Shown in pieces: positions 25,141 to 35,017 of a stretch of 64,000 nt of DNA. The notes beneath the pieces are model-generated. The model was not told the DNA's origin and did no database searches. It saw only the letters and a program-made list of their open reading frames with translations. How positions within the stretch are numbered: position 1 is the first letter of the stretch; each line of letters opens with the position of its first letter. The DNA lies in NCBI GenBank assembly GCA_049840875.1, contig JASGJE010000019.1:310001-374000 (forward strand). The letters are read 5' to 3'. The position numbers and the translations under genes are program-made. The stretch is from JAFDYH01 sp049840875. GTDB taxonomy: Bacteria; Bacteroidota; Bacteroidia; Chitinophagales; Chitinophagaceae.

Positions 25141-26190
25141 TAAAAAAATAAACAAGATAATACTTACGCTTTTATTGACTTTAATTACACTGACATTCTC
25201 ATTCGGACAAATACCGAAAGGAACAGTTATTCATGAAAGATTTTTAGCTCCGTCTATCGTTGGAAATCCTGCCGGCGAAGAGGCCCTACGCAGGGTAACT
25301 ATTTATTTGCCGCCAGGATATTATCAAAGCAAACAACATTATCCTGTTATCTATTTTCTGCATGGCATGTATGGAGAAGACAGTGCAACAATGGATGATC
25401 TGGAAATAAATTACTTACTTGATACAGCAATTTACAGTAAACATATTAAGCCAGTAATCTTTGTACTCCCCAATAGCTTCACTAAATACAAAGGAAGTTT
25501 TTACACCAATTCTAAACTGACAGGCAACTGGGGAGACTATATCGCTAAAGATGTTGTTGATTATATTGATAAGAGATTTAGAACTATTGCAAACAAAGAC
25601 AGCAGAGATATTTCTGGTGCTTCGTTGGGTGGAAACGGTGCTTTGAAAATGGGAATGCTTCATCCTGATGTTTTCAGTTGTGTTTATGCCAACACTCCTG
25701 CAACATTAAATTGGTCAGATGGTATTAACACAAGCCTTGAAGCTTTTAAAATAATAAGCGATGCAAAAAGTGACAGCGCTATATTCGGCAACAATTCAGC
25801 TACCATTATGGTTGATTTAGCCAGAACATATTCTCCTGATTTAAATAAACCTCCGTTCTATGCAGACATGCCAGCCTATTATATTGGTGACAGTTTACTT
25901 ATTGACACAACTATTGTAAACAAATGGACACAAAATTTTGCGACAAACATGATTGAACATCATTTAGATGCTCTTAAAAGTTTAAAAGCAATAAAATTGG
26001 ATTGGGGCAGAAACGATGAAGGGAGGCATATTCCTGTTACTTGTTTGCAGTTCAGTAAAAAATTAGAGTGGTATGGTGTAAATCATTTTGCAGAAGAATA
26101 TTTAGGCGGCCATGCAGAACACTTAGAAGGAACAGACGGAAGAATTTACACAGAAATACTTCCTTTCTTTGACACCTTTTATCAATGCAG
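25141..26190 (+). CDS. Secreted esterase (FrmB/feruloyl-esterase type), lacking normal start and stop
   Basis: An alpha/beta hydrolase of the esterase-D group: VTIYLPPGYY, YPVIYFLHGMYGE, a nucleophile elbow in ISGASLGGNGALKMGM, and GGHAEHLEGTDG holding the candidate catalytic His. The open frame runs from a TTG at 25175 to 26614, but the signal peptide KKINKIILTLLLTLITLTFSFGQ is complete only if reading begins near 25142. There the expected ATG is replaced by TTT. At the 3' end the enzyme ends near PFFDTFYQ (~26187) with no stop, and the frame runs into AraC sequence. The segment is clearly more AT-rich than both flanks. It looks like a foreign gene set into an AraC gene during recombination. 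Expression from TTG 25175 would give a shortened signal peptide. Confidence 0.6.
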
Positions 26191-27058
26191 TTTCGGAGAC
26201 CTTCTTTTTAATCATTACAGCGGCGACGGCTTCAGTATCCGGAAAAATCATTTCATTGTCGGCCAGGGGGCAGGTTATTCTTCAGCGCCCGGAAGCCTGC
26301 ACTCGGACTACCAATTGTATACGATAAGAGCGTACTCATTGAATGGAAAGGAATTTTCACCGGTCAACTTGCGACAAAACAAATTGAATTTTATTATGCT
26401 CCTTACAGCGAGATCACTGCTTCATTTCCGCGAGATATTCAAGTCACGTTGCTCGATATTCACTACGACAATGCGTTACATGATCAATACGCACCTCATT
26501 TTCCGTTGCTGGCCCGATTCATGCAAAAAGTCCATGATGGCAGTTTTGCGCGTTTATTCAATCAGCCGATCTTCTCCTCTCCTGTTACCGACGCGACCAA
26601 TCACCAATTACTGACCGCTCCACAGAATGATCCGCTGGTTCCTGCTCACTATGATTCCTATGCGCATATCCTGCTGATTCATGTACTGGAACGGCTCTCC
26701 CGTTTCAATCCTCTTACGAGGAATTATTCTTCCGCCGATATCGAGATGGCCCAGGAAGCGCGGCGTTTGCTGACCACTGATTTCGAACAATCTTACTCGA
26801 TTACAATTAAGCCATCTCCTCCGCACCAATCCATATACGTTGAAAACGACGTTCCGGCATTTGTTTGATACGAGTATCGGGAAATATAAACGATCTGTCC
26901 TGATGGAGCATGCACAGATGCTTCTTGAAACGACTGATTACAGTCTCGATGAAATCTCCTTCCGGCTGGGATATAGCTCGCAGCAAAGCTTTGCATTTGC
27001 GTTTAAGCGTTATTTCGGGAGAACGGCAGGAAGGTCCAGGAGGAGTGGGAAGTTGTGA
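26190..27058 (+). pseudogene. AraC-family transcriptional regulator, 5'-fused to the esterase and frameshifted
   Basis: After the esterase the sequence becomes AraC-like: FGDLLFNHYSGDGFSI is a typical N-terminal ligand-domain pattern. It changes frame near 26290 (LIEWKGIFTGQLATKQIEFYYAPYSEI in the next frame), continues through LLDIHYDNALHDQYAPHFPLL, and changes again near 26840-26870. It finishes with the HTH part (HAQMLLETTDYSLDEISFRLGYSSQQSFAFAFKRYFG). The C-terminal domain is well preserved, but the gene is broken at least twice and has no start of its own. Base composition is richer in GC than in the esterase piece in front. Confidence 0.7.
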
Positions 27059-27652
27059 GTTGTCAGCATAGAGAAGACAGAAGATAGAATATAGAAGCCC
27101 TTCGATAATGCTACTGCACTTAAGCGAAATACCTTGTACTGATAAAGCGCGACCTCTGAAAGAGGGGGACGCCTGAAGAAGCCCTTCGACAGACTCACGG
27201 TAGTTATGTTTATGTTTATTACGTTGTAAATCTTTCCGGTTAAATTTATCTTTACTGCTATGATTAAATCGTTGTAACTTTAGAGTGCTTAGAACTAATA
27301 AGAAGACTTAAAAGGTGGATACTGTCCAGTATCTGCCTTTTTTATTGCGGCCTTCGTCACTTCGTCAAGCTCAGTGCTTAGTGCTCAGAGCTCAGGATGA
27401 GGTCAGGGTGCAACCACTTCCGTCAGTGAACTCTTTATTCTGCAACTCAAAAGGGACGGATATCTTTCGATTCAAATAATTGTTGTTGATTATAATTATA
27501 CTGCTGTTGGTAGTGAGCATCCGACAGAACGAGCATTCATTAACGTACAATCTACGTTCATAATCGTACATCAATAGACGCCTTTATCCATCGTTGCTGC
27601 TGATCAGCAATGGCTTAAAAGAATGGCATAGCAATTGGCGAAATTTGTGAAA
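27059..27652. other. Intergenic region with short repeats and a hairpin
   Basis: No gene. GAAGCCCTTCGA occurs at about 27095 and 27178, the second continuing as CAGACTCACGG, and a related ACTTCGTCAAGCTCAG lies near 27360. These resemble short dispersed repeats common in Bacteroidota intergenic DNA. A strong hairpin is at 27310-27343. Confidence 0.45.
27310..27343 (+). terminator. Hairpin with T run, terminator or end of a small RNA
   Basis: AAAAGG-TG-GATACTG (27310-27324) pairs with CAGTATC-TG-CCTTTT (27327-27341) across TC, with one TG/TG internal loop. A T run follows directly. No plus-strand gene ends nearby (the AraC pseudogene stops at 27058). About 40 bp upstream there is TAACTTTA, close to the Bacteroidota -7 box TAnnTTTG, so a short RNA of about 60 nt is possible. 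Confidence 0.5.
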
Positions 27653-28819
27653 TTGAATTCCCCTCTTTTCAATATCAGCCTGTATGACCTGGCGTTTCTC
27701 GGTATCCTATTTACCGGGTTGACGTTTGTCTGCCTTTTGTTGTTTACCAAACGGAATAACCGAACGGCAAACGCTTTCCTTGGCGCTGCCTTGTTTGTTG
27801 CAATCTTTTGGATAGCCCAGATTCTATTGATTGATACAGGGTTTAAGAAGTTGCTGCGGTTTCAGTTTTCATTAGCCTTCGGACCGCTGATCTACTTTTA
27901 TGTTCTTACAATTACCCGTCCTGAAAATAGATTTCATCCAAAAGCCCTTGTTCATTTTGTGCCGGTGGTTGTGGAACTGTTTTTCCCCCGTGTAAACGTT
28001 CTTGATTTTTTTTCAGTGATCATCTATTTATACCTCGGCGATCGATTGATCGAAGCATTTTACCAGCGACTTCAATTTAATGAACTGAACGACCGGTACC
28101 GTTCACAACTGCGCTGGCTGCGAAAGCTGTTGAAAGGGTTTGCGTTATTGTGGTTGCTGTGGATACCTTATGTCATTGCCAGTTATTTTACACCACTTCC
28201 CGCTGCGACGTATTATCCATATTATATTTTGCTTTCTGTGTGTTTTATCCGCATAGCGGTTATTTGTTTTTTCAGGGAAGATCTTCGTGTTCCCGTTCCG
28301 GCTGCAATTTCCAACCGGCCTTCTGTTCCGCCGGACCTGCAACAGAAAGGAGCATGGCTGAAAAAGTTGATGGAAAAGAACCTGTATTACCGCGACCCTG
28401 ACATTGGTTTGCGCTCACTGGCCGAAAAACTGGAGCTGAAGCCGAATGAACTTTCACGGATTATCAATTCAGCACTGCATAAAAGTTTTACCGATTTCAT
28501 CAATGAGTATCGTGTCACAGAAGTTGCCCGAAAAATGAAAGACCCCGCAAACGATAAGTTAACACTGATCGGCATTGCCATGGATGCCGGATTCAATTCC
28601 AAATCCACATTTAACCGGATATTTAAAGAGATGACGGGAAAGACACCGGCAGAATTCAAACGTCAGCGGGAAAATTGCCTCCCAGATTACACTTTGAGAC
28701 CTTACTCCCGTGCCGCACGTATACTTTCGGGCAACGAAGCCCCAACTGTCTGGCTTCGGACCAATTTAAAAGAAAGTATATGTTCCGATCTTATTTCAAA
28801 ACCGCCTGGCGGAATTTAA
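27653..28819 (+). CDS. Transmembrane AraC-type regulator, overlapping its FtsX permease partner
   Basis: A 388-residue protein from the TTG at 27653. The frame is open from TTG 27635, but TTGAATTCC at 27653 is conserved with the paralog at 19462, so this start is preferred. The first ~230 residues hold about six to seven hydrophobic segments, beginning SLYDLAFLGILFTGLTFVCLLLF. The C-terminal part (~255-350) is an AraC HTH domain (LRSLAEKLELKPNELSRIIN, LTLIGIAMDAGFNSKSTFNRIFKEMTGKTP). It lacks a classical periplasmic sensor, so the TM bundle may sense directly. The gene overlaps the permease gene by 40 bp in another frame, so translation is coupled. It is a paralog of the N-terminal half of the 19462 fusion protein. 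Confidence 0.85.
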   Translation: MNSPLFNISLYDLAFLGILFTGLTFVCLLLFTKRNNRTANAFLGAALFVAIFWIAQILLIDTGFKKLLRFQFSLAFGPLIYFYVLTITRPENRFHPKALVHFVPVVVELFFPRVNVLDFFSVIIYLYLGDRLIEAFYQRLQFNELNDRYRSQLRWLRKLLKGFALLWLLWIPYVIASYFTPLPAATYYPYYILLSVCFIRIAVICFFREDLRVPVPAAISNRPSVPPDLQQKGAWLKKLMEKNLYYRDPDIGLRSLAEKLELKPNELSRIINSALHKSFTDFINEYRVTEVARKMKDPANDKLTLIGIAMDAGFNSKSTFNRIFKEMTGKTPAEFKRQRENCLPDYTLRPYSRAARILSGNEAPTVWLRTNLKESICSDLISKPPGGI

Positions 28820-31155
28820 CCAGGGGCAGGAGTTTCTCCTTCATTAATATTACGGGCCTGGCAACCGGTATGGCCGGCGCTGTCCTGATTTTACTCTGGT
28901 TACAGAACGAAATCAGTTTTGATAAGTTTCATGCGAATAAAGATAACCTGTACCAGGTGTATGGCCTTAGCGATAACACCGATGGGCATGCCGTGTCCAT
29001 TGATGTTACGTCCCAGCCGTTAGGTCCCGCGTTAATACAGGAATATCCTGAGGTAAAACTGGCGGCAAGGGTACAGCCCGTACACAGTTTTCTTTTTACT
29101 GCCGGTAATAAACGATTTACCAACATAAAGGGTGAATTTACCGATGCTTCTTTTTTAACCATGTTCAGCTTTCCGCTGGTAAAGGGAAATACCGATGACC
29201 AGTTGAAGAATGTTTATTCGATCACAATTACGCAGAAACTTGCCAGGCAATTATTTGGTACTGAAGATGCGATTGGAAAATTAATCAGGATAGACAGCGT
29301 AGACAATTTCACGGTAACCGGCATATTAAACGATCTTCCATCTAATACCCGTTTTGATTTCGACTACCTGTTACCGTGGGACTATTTCAAAAAAATCGGC
29401 TGGAATAATGATGACTGGATTAATAATAGTACCCCCACCTACCTGTTGCTGAAGCCCACTACCAACGTAACGGCATTTAACGAGAAGATAAAAAATTTCA
29501 CCCGCATCAAAGCCGGTCGCAATGATCTTTGGACACACTTTATCTTTCCGCTCAGCCAGTGGCATTTATACTCAAAGTTTGAAAATGGCAAACCTGCCGG
29601 CGGGCGCATTGAAACAGTCCGCACCTTCGGTATCATCGCCACATTTATCCTTTTGATTGCCTGCATTAATTTCATGAACCTCAGCACGGCGCAAAGCGAA
29701 AAGCGGGCGAAGGAGGTTGGCATCCGTAAAGTGGCTGGTGCGGGTAAAGGTTTACTGATTGGCCAGTTTATTTCTGAAGCATTTTTAACTGTAGCTATAG
29801 CCGGTGTGCTTTCGCTATTGATTGTTGTGCTTGCGCTGCCTGCTTTCAACACACTGATCGGGGCCAGGCTTTCTATTCCGTACAGCAGTTTATATTTCTG
29901 GTTGTGTGCAATCGGATTTATTCTTCTTACAAGCCTGCTCGCAGGAAGTTACCCGGCATTTTATTTATCGGCCTTCAAACCTGTCAGCATTTTTAAAAAG
30001 CAATTTAAAAAAACGAGTGCCGCTGTCACGCCCAGGAAAGTCCTTGTAGTAGCCCAATTCAGCTTTGCCATTATCCTTATCATATCTGTCATTGTTGTGC
30101 GCAACCAGATCCGCTATACGCAGGATAGGGATAAAGGCTATACCAATAATAACCTGGTGCAGGTGCAGTTCGCGGGCGACATCAATAAAAATTATGCGTT
30201 AATCAAACAGGATTTAATCACTACAGGGATTGCCACTTCTGTTACAAAAGTAATGCACGGCATTACAGACTACGGGTGGCATTCCTGGGGGCTCCGATGG
30301 CCCAATGAGGTTCCGAAGGATACTGCCACAACTATCACAATATTCAGTTCAGATGCAGATCTTGTTAAAACAACCGGCATGCAGTTGGTTTCAGGCAGAG
30401 ATATCGATATTAATAAATACCCTGCTGATAGTTTTTCCATCCTGCTGAATGAAACGGCTGCAACGGTCATGGGATTACGTAATCCGGTCGGCCAGGTTAT
30501 CCGAAACCCCTTCGATAATATCAACTGGCGTGTGGTGGGCGTTGTAAAAGATTATGTACAGGGCTCTCCCTACTCGAAGATACCGCCCACTGTCATTTAC
30601 GGACCCGGCGCCTGGTTCAACACACTCTATATACGATTTAACCCTGCCAGTTCAACTTCAACAAGCCTTGCAAAAGCGGAAGAGATCTTTCGTAAATATA
30701 ATCCAGCGTACCCTTTTGATTACAAATTTGAGGACCAGGAATATGCGAAGCATTTTGAGGATGAGCAGAAAACAAAATTAATGGCCAGCTTATTTGCTGC
30801 ATTAGCCATTCTTATTTCCTGCCTCGGATTATTTGGTTTATCCGCTTATATGGCAGAAAACCGGATCAAAGAAATCGGTGTACGCAAAGTGTTGGGCGCT
30901 TCCGTGTTTAACATCACCCGGTTATTGTCGCTCGATTTTATAAAACTTGTTTTCATTGCATTTATCATCGCCGCGCCGGTGGCATGGTATGGGATGAATA
31001 AATGGCTGGAAGATTATACTTACCGGGTTGCCATTGGCTGGATGGTCTTTTTGCTTGCCGGAACCTGTGCTATTCTCATTGCTCTATTGACAGTGAGTTT
31101 TGAATCTGTGAAGGCTGCATTGGCAAATCCCGTAAAGAGCCTGCGGACGGAATAA
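28780..31155 (+). CDS. FtsX/MacB-like ABC permease, partner of the AraC regulator
   Basis: A 791-residue protein from the ATG at 28780 (MFRSYFKTAWRNLTRG). The frame extends back to 28675 but only inside the AraC gene. It has the duplicated layout: TM1 (~20-42), a large periplasmic MacB-PCD domain, three TM helices with ACINFMNLSTAQSEKRAKEVGIRK, a fifth TM (VLVVAQFSFAIILIISVIVV), a second periplasmic domain, and the last three TM helices with RIKEIGVRKVLGA and NPVKSLRTE at the end. It is close to the permease half of the 19462 fusion in layout and end sequence. Such permeases need a LolD/MacB-type ATPase, and none is encoded near. The export substrate is unknown. Confidence 0.85.
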   Translation: MFRSYFKTAWRNLTRGRSFSFINITGLATGMAGAVLILLWLQNEISFDKFHANKDNLYQVYGLSDNTDGHAVSIDVTSQPLGPALIQEYPEVKLAARVQPVHSFLFTAGNKRFTNIKGEFTDASFLTMFSFPLVKGNTDDQLKNVYSITITQKLARQLFGTEDAIGKLIRIDSVDNFTVTGILNDLPSNTRFDFDYLLPWDYFKKIGWNNDDWINNSTPTYLLLKPTTNVTAFNEKIKNFTRIKAGRNDLWTHFIFPLSQWHLYSKFENGKPAGGRIETVRTFGIIATFILLIACINFMNLSTAQSEKRAKEVGIRKVAGAGKGLLIGQFISEAFLTVAIAGVLSLLIVVLALPAFNTLIGARLSIPYSSLYFWLCAIGFILLTSLLAGSYPAFYLSAFKPVSIFKKQFKKTSAAVTPRKVLVVAQFSFAIILIISVIVVRNQIRYTQDRDKGYTNNNLVQVQFAGDINKNYALIKQDLITTGIATSVTKVMHGITDYGWHSWGLRWPNEVPKDTATTITIFSSDADLVKTTGMQLVSGRDIDINKYPADSFSILLNETAATVMGLRNPVGQVIRNPFDNINWRVVGVVKDYVQGSPYSKIPPTVIYGPGAWFNTLYIRFNPASSTSTSLAKAEEIFRKYNPAYPFDYKFEDQEYAKHFEDEQKTKLMASLFAALAILISCLGLFGLSAYMAENRIKEIGVRKVLGASVFNITRLLSLDFIKLVFIAFIIAAPVAWYGMNKWLEDYTYRVAIGWMVFLLAGTCAILIALLTVSFESVKAALANPVKSLRTE

Positions 31156-31359
31156 AGCTGTTACATTTTGTACTGTACTACTTCGGCAAAAATCTGTAGA
31201 AATATCTTTAGCACCTTATTTACTGTTGGAAGTTCACTCAGTGATATCAACACAACCGGTGAATGGTGTAAAAGAAGAGCCGAAAAAGAGATATCATCAA
31301 TGTGGTATATTAAGACCGATATCTGTAGTTACGGTATCAGGCTGGAATAACCGGAGATC
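31156..31359. other. Short intergenic stretch after the permease
   Basis: No gene supported. A 60-codon frame at 31168-31350 has no family features. Confidence 0.4.
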
Positions 31360-31885
31360 GTGACCATCCTTTTTCGGTCGAAGGTGACCAGTCTACGTTG
31401 AGTTTTTCGTGGAAGGTCCTGAGTTGTTTTATGGATGATACAAAATTATTTCTTCTGTTCTATTTCAAGGGTAAGTTTTTTCGCAGGGATTCGCCGTTAG
31501 TTCGATGCGATGGGCGTTGCGAACGATCCTGTCCAGTATAGCATCAGCAATCGTTTTTTCACCGATACTATCGTACCATTCTTTTAGGGGTACCCGGGAG
31601 GTAATGATTGTTGATCGTTTGCCATGTCTGTCTTCAATGATTTCCATGCGTATGGAACGACTTTGCTGATCCAGTGTCTGTATACCAAAGTCGTCCAAAA
31701 TAAACAAGTCAGCTTTTCTTTTTTTTGCATTTCCCGTATTTCAGATCCATCGGCTTTGGCTATTTTAAGTTGTGCAAACAGGCGCGTAGTGTTGGTATAC
31801 AAAACTTTAAAATTTAATTGACAGGCCTGATAGCCTATTGCTGAAGCAAGATAGCTCTTACGATAACTACCACCGACACCAAGAA
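31360..31885 (-). mobile_element. istB: IS21-family remnant: one end and a truncated, frameshifted istB
   Basis: The istB part reads GSYRKSYLASAIGYQACQLNFKVLYTNT (P-loop region), then KADGSEIREMQKK, a one-base shift in the T run near 31710-31720, then FILDDFGIQTLDQQSRSIRMEIIEDRHGKRS. It ends with HRIEL, another shift, and NGESLRKNLPLK stopping at 31460. About the first 100 residues and all of istA are missing. Downstream, GTGACCA occurs at 31360-31366 and again at 31384-31390, a spacing like the multiple terminal repeats of IS21 elements. At its 5' side it is joined directly to an RND-transporter fragment near 31880. Non-functional. Confidence 0.75.
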
Positions 31886-32381
31886 CCGCAATTGCGAGCA
31901 TTATAACGGCTACGAGTAACCGCTTGTAGAGAAACAGTATGACTAAAAAAAGCAGTCAGGCTCGCCGTAACCAGGATCATCAGCAGTTCATGGAAGGATT
32001 GCTGCTGCCGGGCAAAGGATCCGCCATATTCGACATGATAACCGGCGGGAAAACTGACAACGGAAGAGATTTTTTGCTGTAATTCCTTCGTCACCGAACC
32101 GAAATATCTTCCTTCCAGACGCCCGGCCACTATCCCAAAGACTGGAGATCTTCGCGTTTGATTTCAGCATCATCTTTTTGGAACGTGGCCGTAAGAAGCC
32201 CCTGTATCGGTTTTAGCCGACCATAGGGCAGGAATATTTTTAATTCACCAATCTGCTTTACGGAAAGTTTGCGGCTGTTGGGATAGACAAACCGGGCATT
32301 GAGTATTTGTTCGCGTCCATAAATATTACCAATAACACTTCCTTCGAGCGGCAGAATTCTCAAAGCTGATACAGGTAACAT
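31880..32381 (-). pseudogene. Fragment of an RND efflux permease gene
   Basis: Reading on the minus strand from 32381: LPVSALRILPLEGSVIGNIYGRE, then KPIQGLLTATFQKDDAEIKRE. After a frame change near 32125 come GRLEGRYFGSVTKELQQKISS and GGSFARQQQSFHELLMILVTASL. After another change at the A run 31945-31951 it reads VILFLYKRLLVAVIMLAIAVLG, where it meets istB sequence. These are the central periplasmic region and the start of the second TM block of a CusA/CzcA/AcrB-type pump. Both ends are missing. The piece begins 14 bp after the stop of the next FtsX gene on the same strand. Confidence 0.7.
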
Positions 32382-32394
32382 GTCAATTCATTTT

Positions 32395-34782
32395 TTATTC
32401 ATTCCTTAAAAACTTTACCGGGTTCTGAATCGCCGCTTTATAGGTTTGCGAAATAATCGTGGTGAGTCCAATAATCAGTAAAATTGAAAAGCAAAAGAGG
32501 ACGCTGCCAGCTCCAAAGCTGACGCGATCTGCGAAATTCATCAGGAACAGGTAACTGATGGTATAGCCTATAGGAATTGCAATGGCCCCTGATACAAAAA
32601 GCAATTTCACAAAACCTTTCGACAATAGTTTTACCAGTTGATTTGTTTCAGCTCCAATTGTTTTACGGATACTGATCTCTTTGCGCTTAACTTCAACTGT
32701 ATAGATGACCAGGCCCAATAGCCCAAGTGATGCAATCGCAATCGCCATAAATGCGAGATAGCCGAGCAATGAGATGGTGGCTGCCTGTGAATTATTTTTT
32801 TCCAGTTGGTCATCGAGCCATAGTGGGTTGAACGTTTCTGATGGAGCAAATTGATTCAGTGTTTCCGTTACCCGTGCGCTCAGTTCTTTTTTTGAATGAC
32901 TGTTTATAATCAGATAAAGAAAAGAGTATGCATTTTGCTTACTTCGAATGGCGAGTGGCATCACTGGAATACCGGATGTCATGTAATGAAAATCTTTCAA
33001 TACACCGGTTACCTGCAATTGCGTCGAATCATTGATCCATAACTTTTGACCAAGAGCCTGTTGATTACTTTTGAAGCCTACCGATTTTACGGCCTGTTCA
33101 TTCAGCAGTATATATTTTTCCTCGTCCGCTTCGGATGGAAAATTGGTTCCGGCGATCACGGATAGCTTCATGTCACGGATAAATGCCGGGTCTGCATAAT
33201 AATAATTCAAACTGGACGCATCACTTTTATTCGATACCCAGGCTGGCATATTCAAACCGGAATAACGTCCCCACAATACAGAGGACATTGCCGAGGCAGA
33301 TTGCACACCAGGTAATGCCTTTACTTTTTGCATGGCAATGTTCTTGTCGATACCGTTGATGGGAACAACGAGCACATTATCTCTTTTGAAACCCGGATCT
33401 GCTTTTGCAAGGTGCGAGAATTGCCTGTAAAATGCCAGCAGGAAGATGATAATCGTTAGCGATAGCGTGTATTGAAATACAATAAGTGATTTCTGAATAC
33501 TCACTCTTCCCATAATTTTCGCCGTAGCCATATTGCGCAAAATCCGTAATGGCTTGAAGGATGATAGAATCCATGCAGGCGAAGTACCCGCAAGCAAACC
33601 GGTGAATAAAGCGAACAGAATCGTCGCAACGATAAATTTGTTATCCGGGTTGAATGAGGAAGGTATGAATTCGTAACCGTCATTAAACGGGGCGTATTGT
33701 ATAATAAATGAAAGCAGCACCCACGCAAAACACAATGCGAATAGTGACACCAATACAGATTCTATAATATATTGTGCAAAAATCTCAGACCGGGCTGCCC
33801 CGTTTATTTTGCGCACACCCACTTCTTTTGCCCGCGTCAATGCCCTTGCAATCGTGAGATTAGTATAATTGAAAGCAGCCGCGAGTAAAATGATGAAGGC
33901 TATCGCTATTTCAGTATACAGTTTTCCCCAGGAGCCACCCCGGCCAATATCGTTATACAGATAATTGCTGCCAGGAGTTATCTTTTTTATATTCTGTAAT
34001 TCAAATAAAGTGCTTCCTTCATCATTGTTTTTATTTAGATCAGCAGCGATGAAATTGATTTCTTTATTTATGGTTGCCGCGAAATAACCTTTTTTCAGCG
34101 TGCAATAAGTATACGCCGTATTAAAGTGATACCAAGCCGATGATTGTTCCGGAAGCAATTTGTCTTTTTCCAGTTGCGGGACGGCGGTTATTGAAATGAA
34201 AACATCAAAGTCGATATGCGATTTGCCTGGTATTTCACTCAACACACCCGTTACGATGAAATTCTTACCGCCTTCTCTTGTAATTATTTTTCCAAGCGCA
34301 CTTTCTTTACCAAAAAATTTTTCGGCAGTTGCTTTACTTAATACAATTCCATCCGGTCTTGATAAACAGGTTTCAGGATTGCCGCTGTATAGAGTAAAAC
34401 CAAATACTCGGAAAAAAGACGGCTCTGTAAAAGCGCAGCTGATATTCATTTCTTTTCCTCCACCGGTTGCTTTACCACCGAATGCCGGATAGATGCTGAC
34501 CGATTGGTCGATACCCGATATGTTGCCCAGTTTCCCAAGAAGTGGCAATGGCGTGCTTGCCATCTTCCAACGTTCGCCTGTTTTTTTATGAAAATCAGTT
34601 AAGATGCGATAAGTTCTCTCCGGTTGCGGATGAAAATTATCATAACTGAACTGATCCTGCAAGCGGATCATGATCATCATGCCGACAGACATGCTTAGCC
34701 CCAATCCGAAAATATTGATAAAGGAAATCAGGCGGTTTCTTGAAATTGTCCGAAACGCAACTTTTAAATAATTCTTCAGCAT
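32395..34782 (-). CDS. FtsX/MacB-like ABC permease (third copy)
   Basis: A 795-residue protein starting MLKNYLKVAFRTISRNRLISF. It has the same duplicated FtsX layout as the two plus-strand permeases: TM1 ~20-42, periplasmic domain, AAFNYTNLTIARALTRAKEVGVRKINGA, a central TM near QYTLSLTIIIFLLAFYRQF, second periplasmic domain and a final block with VKRKEISIRKTIGAE and NPVKFLRNE. It is more diverged, and its neighbour is not an AraC gene. No ATPase gene is nearby, so a partner must be encoded elsewhere. The preserved motifs suggest it is functional. An RND/IS21 remnant follows it on the same strand. Confidence 0.85.
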   Translation of the reverse strand: MLKNYLKVAFRTISRNRLISFINIFGLGLSMSVGMMIMIRLQDQFSYDNFHPQPERTYRILTDFHKKTGERWKMASTPLPLLGKLGNISGIDQSVSIYPAFGGKATGGGKEMNISCAFTEPSFFRVFGFTLYSGNPETCLSRPDGIVLSKATAEKFFGKESALGKIITREGGKNFIVTGVLSEIPGKSHIDFDVFISITAVPQLEKDKLLPEQSSAWYHFNTAYTYCTLKKGYFAATINKEINFIAADLNKNNDEGSTLFELQNIKKITPGSNYLYNDIGRGGSWGKLYTEIAIAFIILLAAAFNYTNLTIARALTRAKEVGVRKINGAARSEIFAQYIIESVLVSLFALCFAWVLLSFIIQYAPFNDGYEFIPSSFNPDNKFIVATILFALFTGLLAGTSPAWILSSFKPLRILRNMATAKIMGRVSIQKSLIVFQYTLSLTIIIFLLAFYRQFSHLAKADPGFKRDNVLVVPINGIDKNIAMQKVKALPGVQSASAMSSVLWGRYSGLNMPAWVSNKSDASSLNYYYADPAFIRDMKLSVIAGTNFPSEADEEKYILLNEQAVKSVGFKSNQQALGQKLWINDSTQLQVTGVLKDFHYMTSGIPVMPLAIRSKQNAYSFLYLIINSHSKKELSARVTETLNQFAPSETFNPLWLDDQLEKNNSQAATISLLGYLAFMAIAIASLGLLGLVIYTVEVKRKEISIRKTIGAETNQLVKLLSKGFVKLLFVSGAIAIPIGYTISYLFLMNFADRVSFGAGSVLFCFSILLIIGLTTIISQTYKAAIQNPVKFLRNE

Positions 34783-35017
34783 ATTCGCAAGGATATAAAT
34801 ATTCTACCAATAATTCTTCACATAATTTCAATGCTAAGAATATGCCAAGGCCTTGAACAGTTTTAAATCAGTTAGATATGACTATTAGAGTAAAAAATTC
34901 GTCCGGATATGATACAGCCATTGTTCGTTAACTGACAGTTTTGAATCATTTTTATAACTAGAAATCCTTCAGATTTTCAACAGGATTAACTATTAGGTTT
35001 GATGACTTACCATTTCA

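Noticed and set aside
31168..31350. 60-codon plus-strand frame after the permease gene
   Set aside because: No family, low complexity, next to an IS end.
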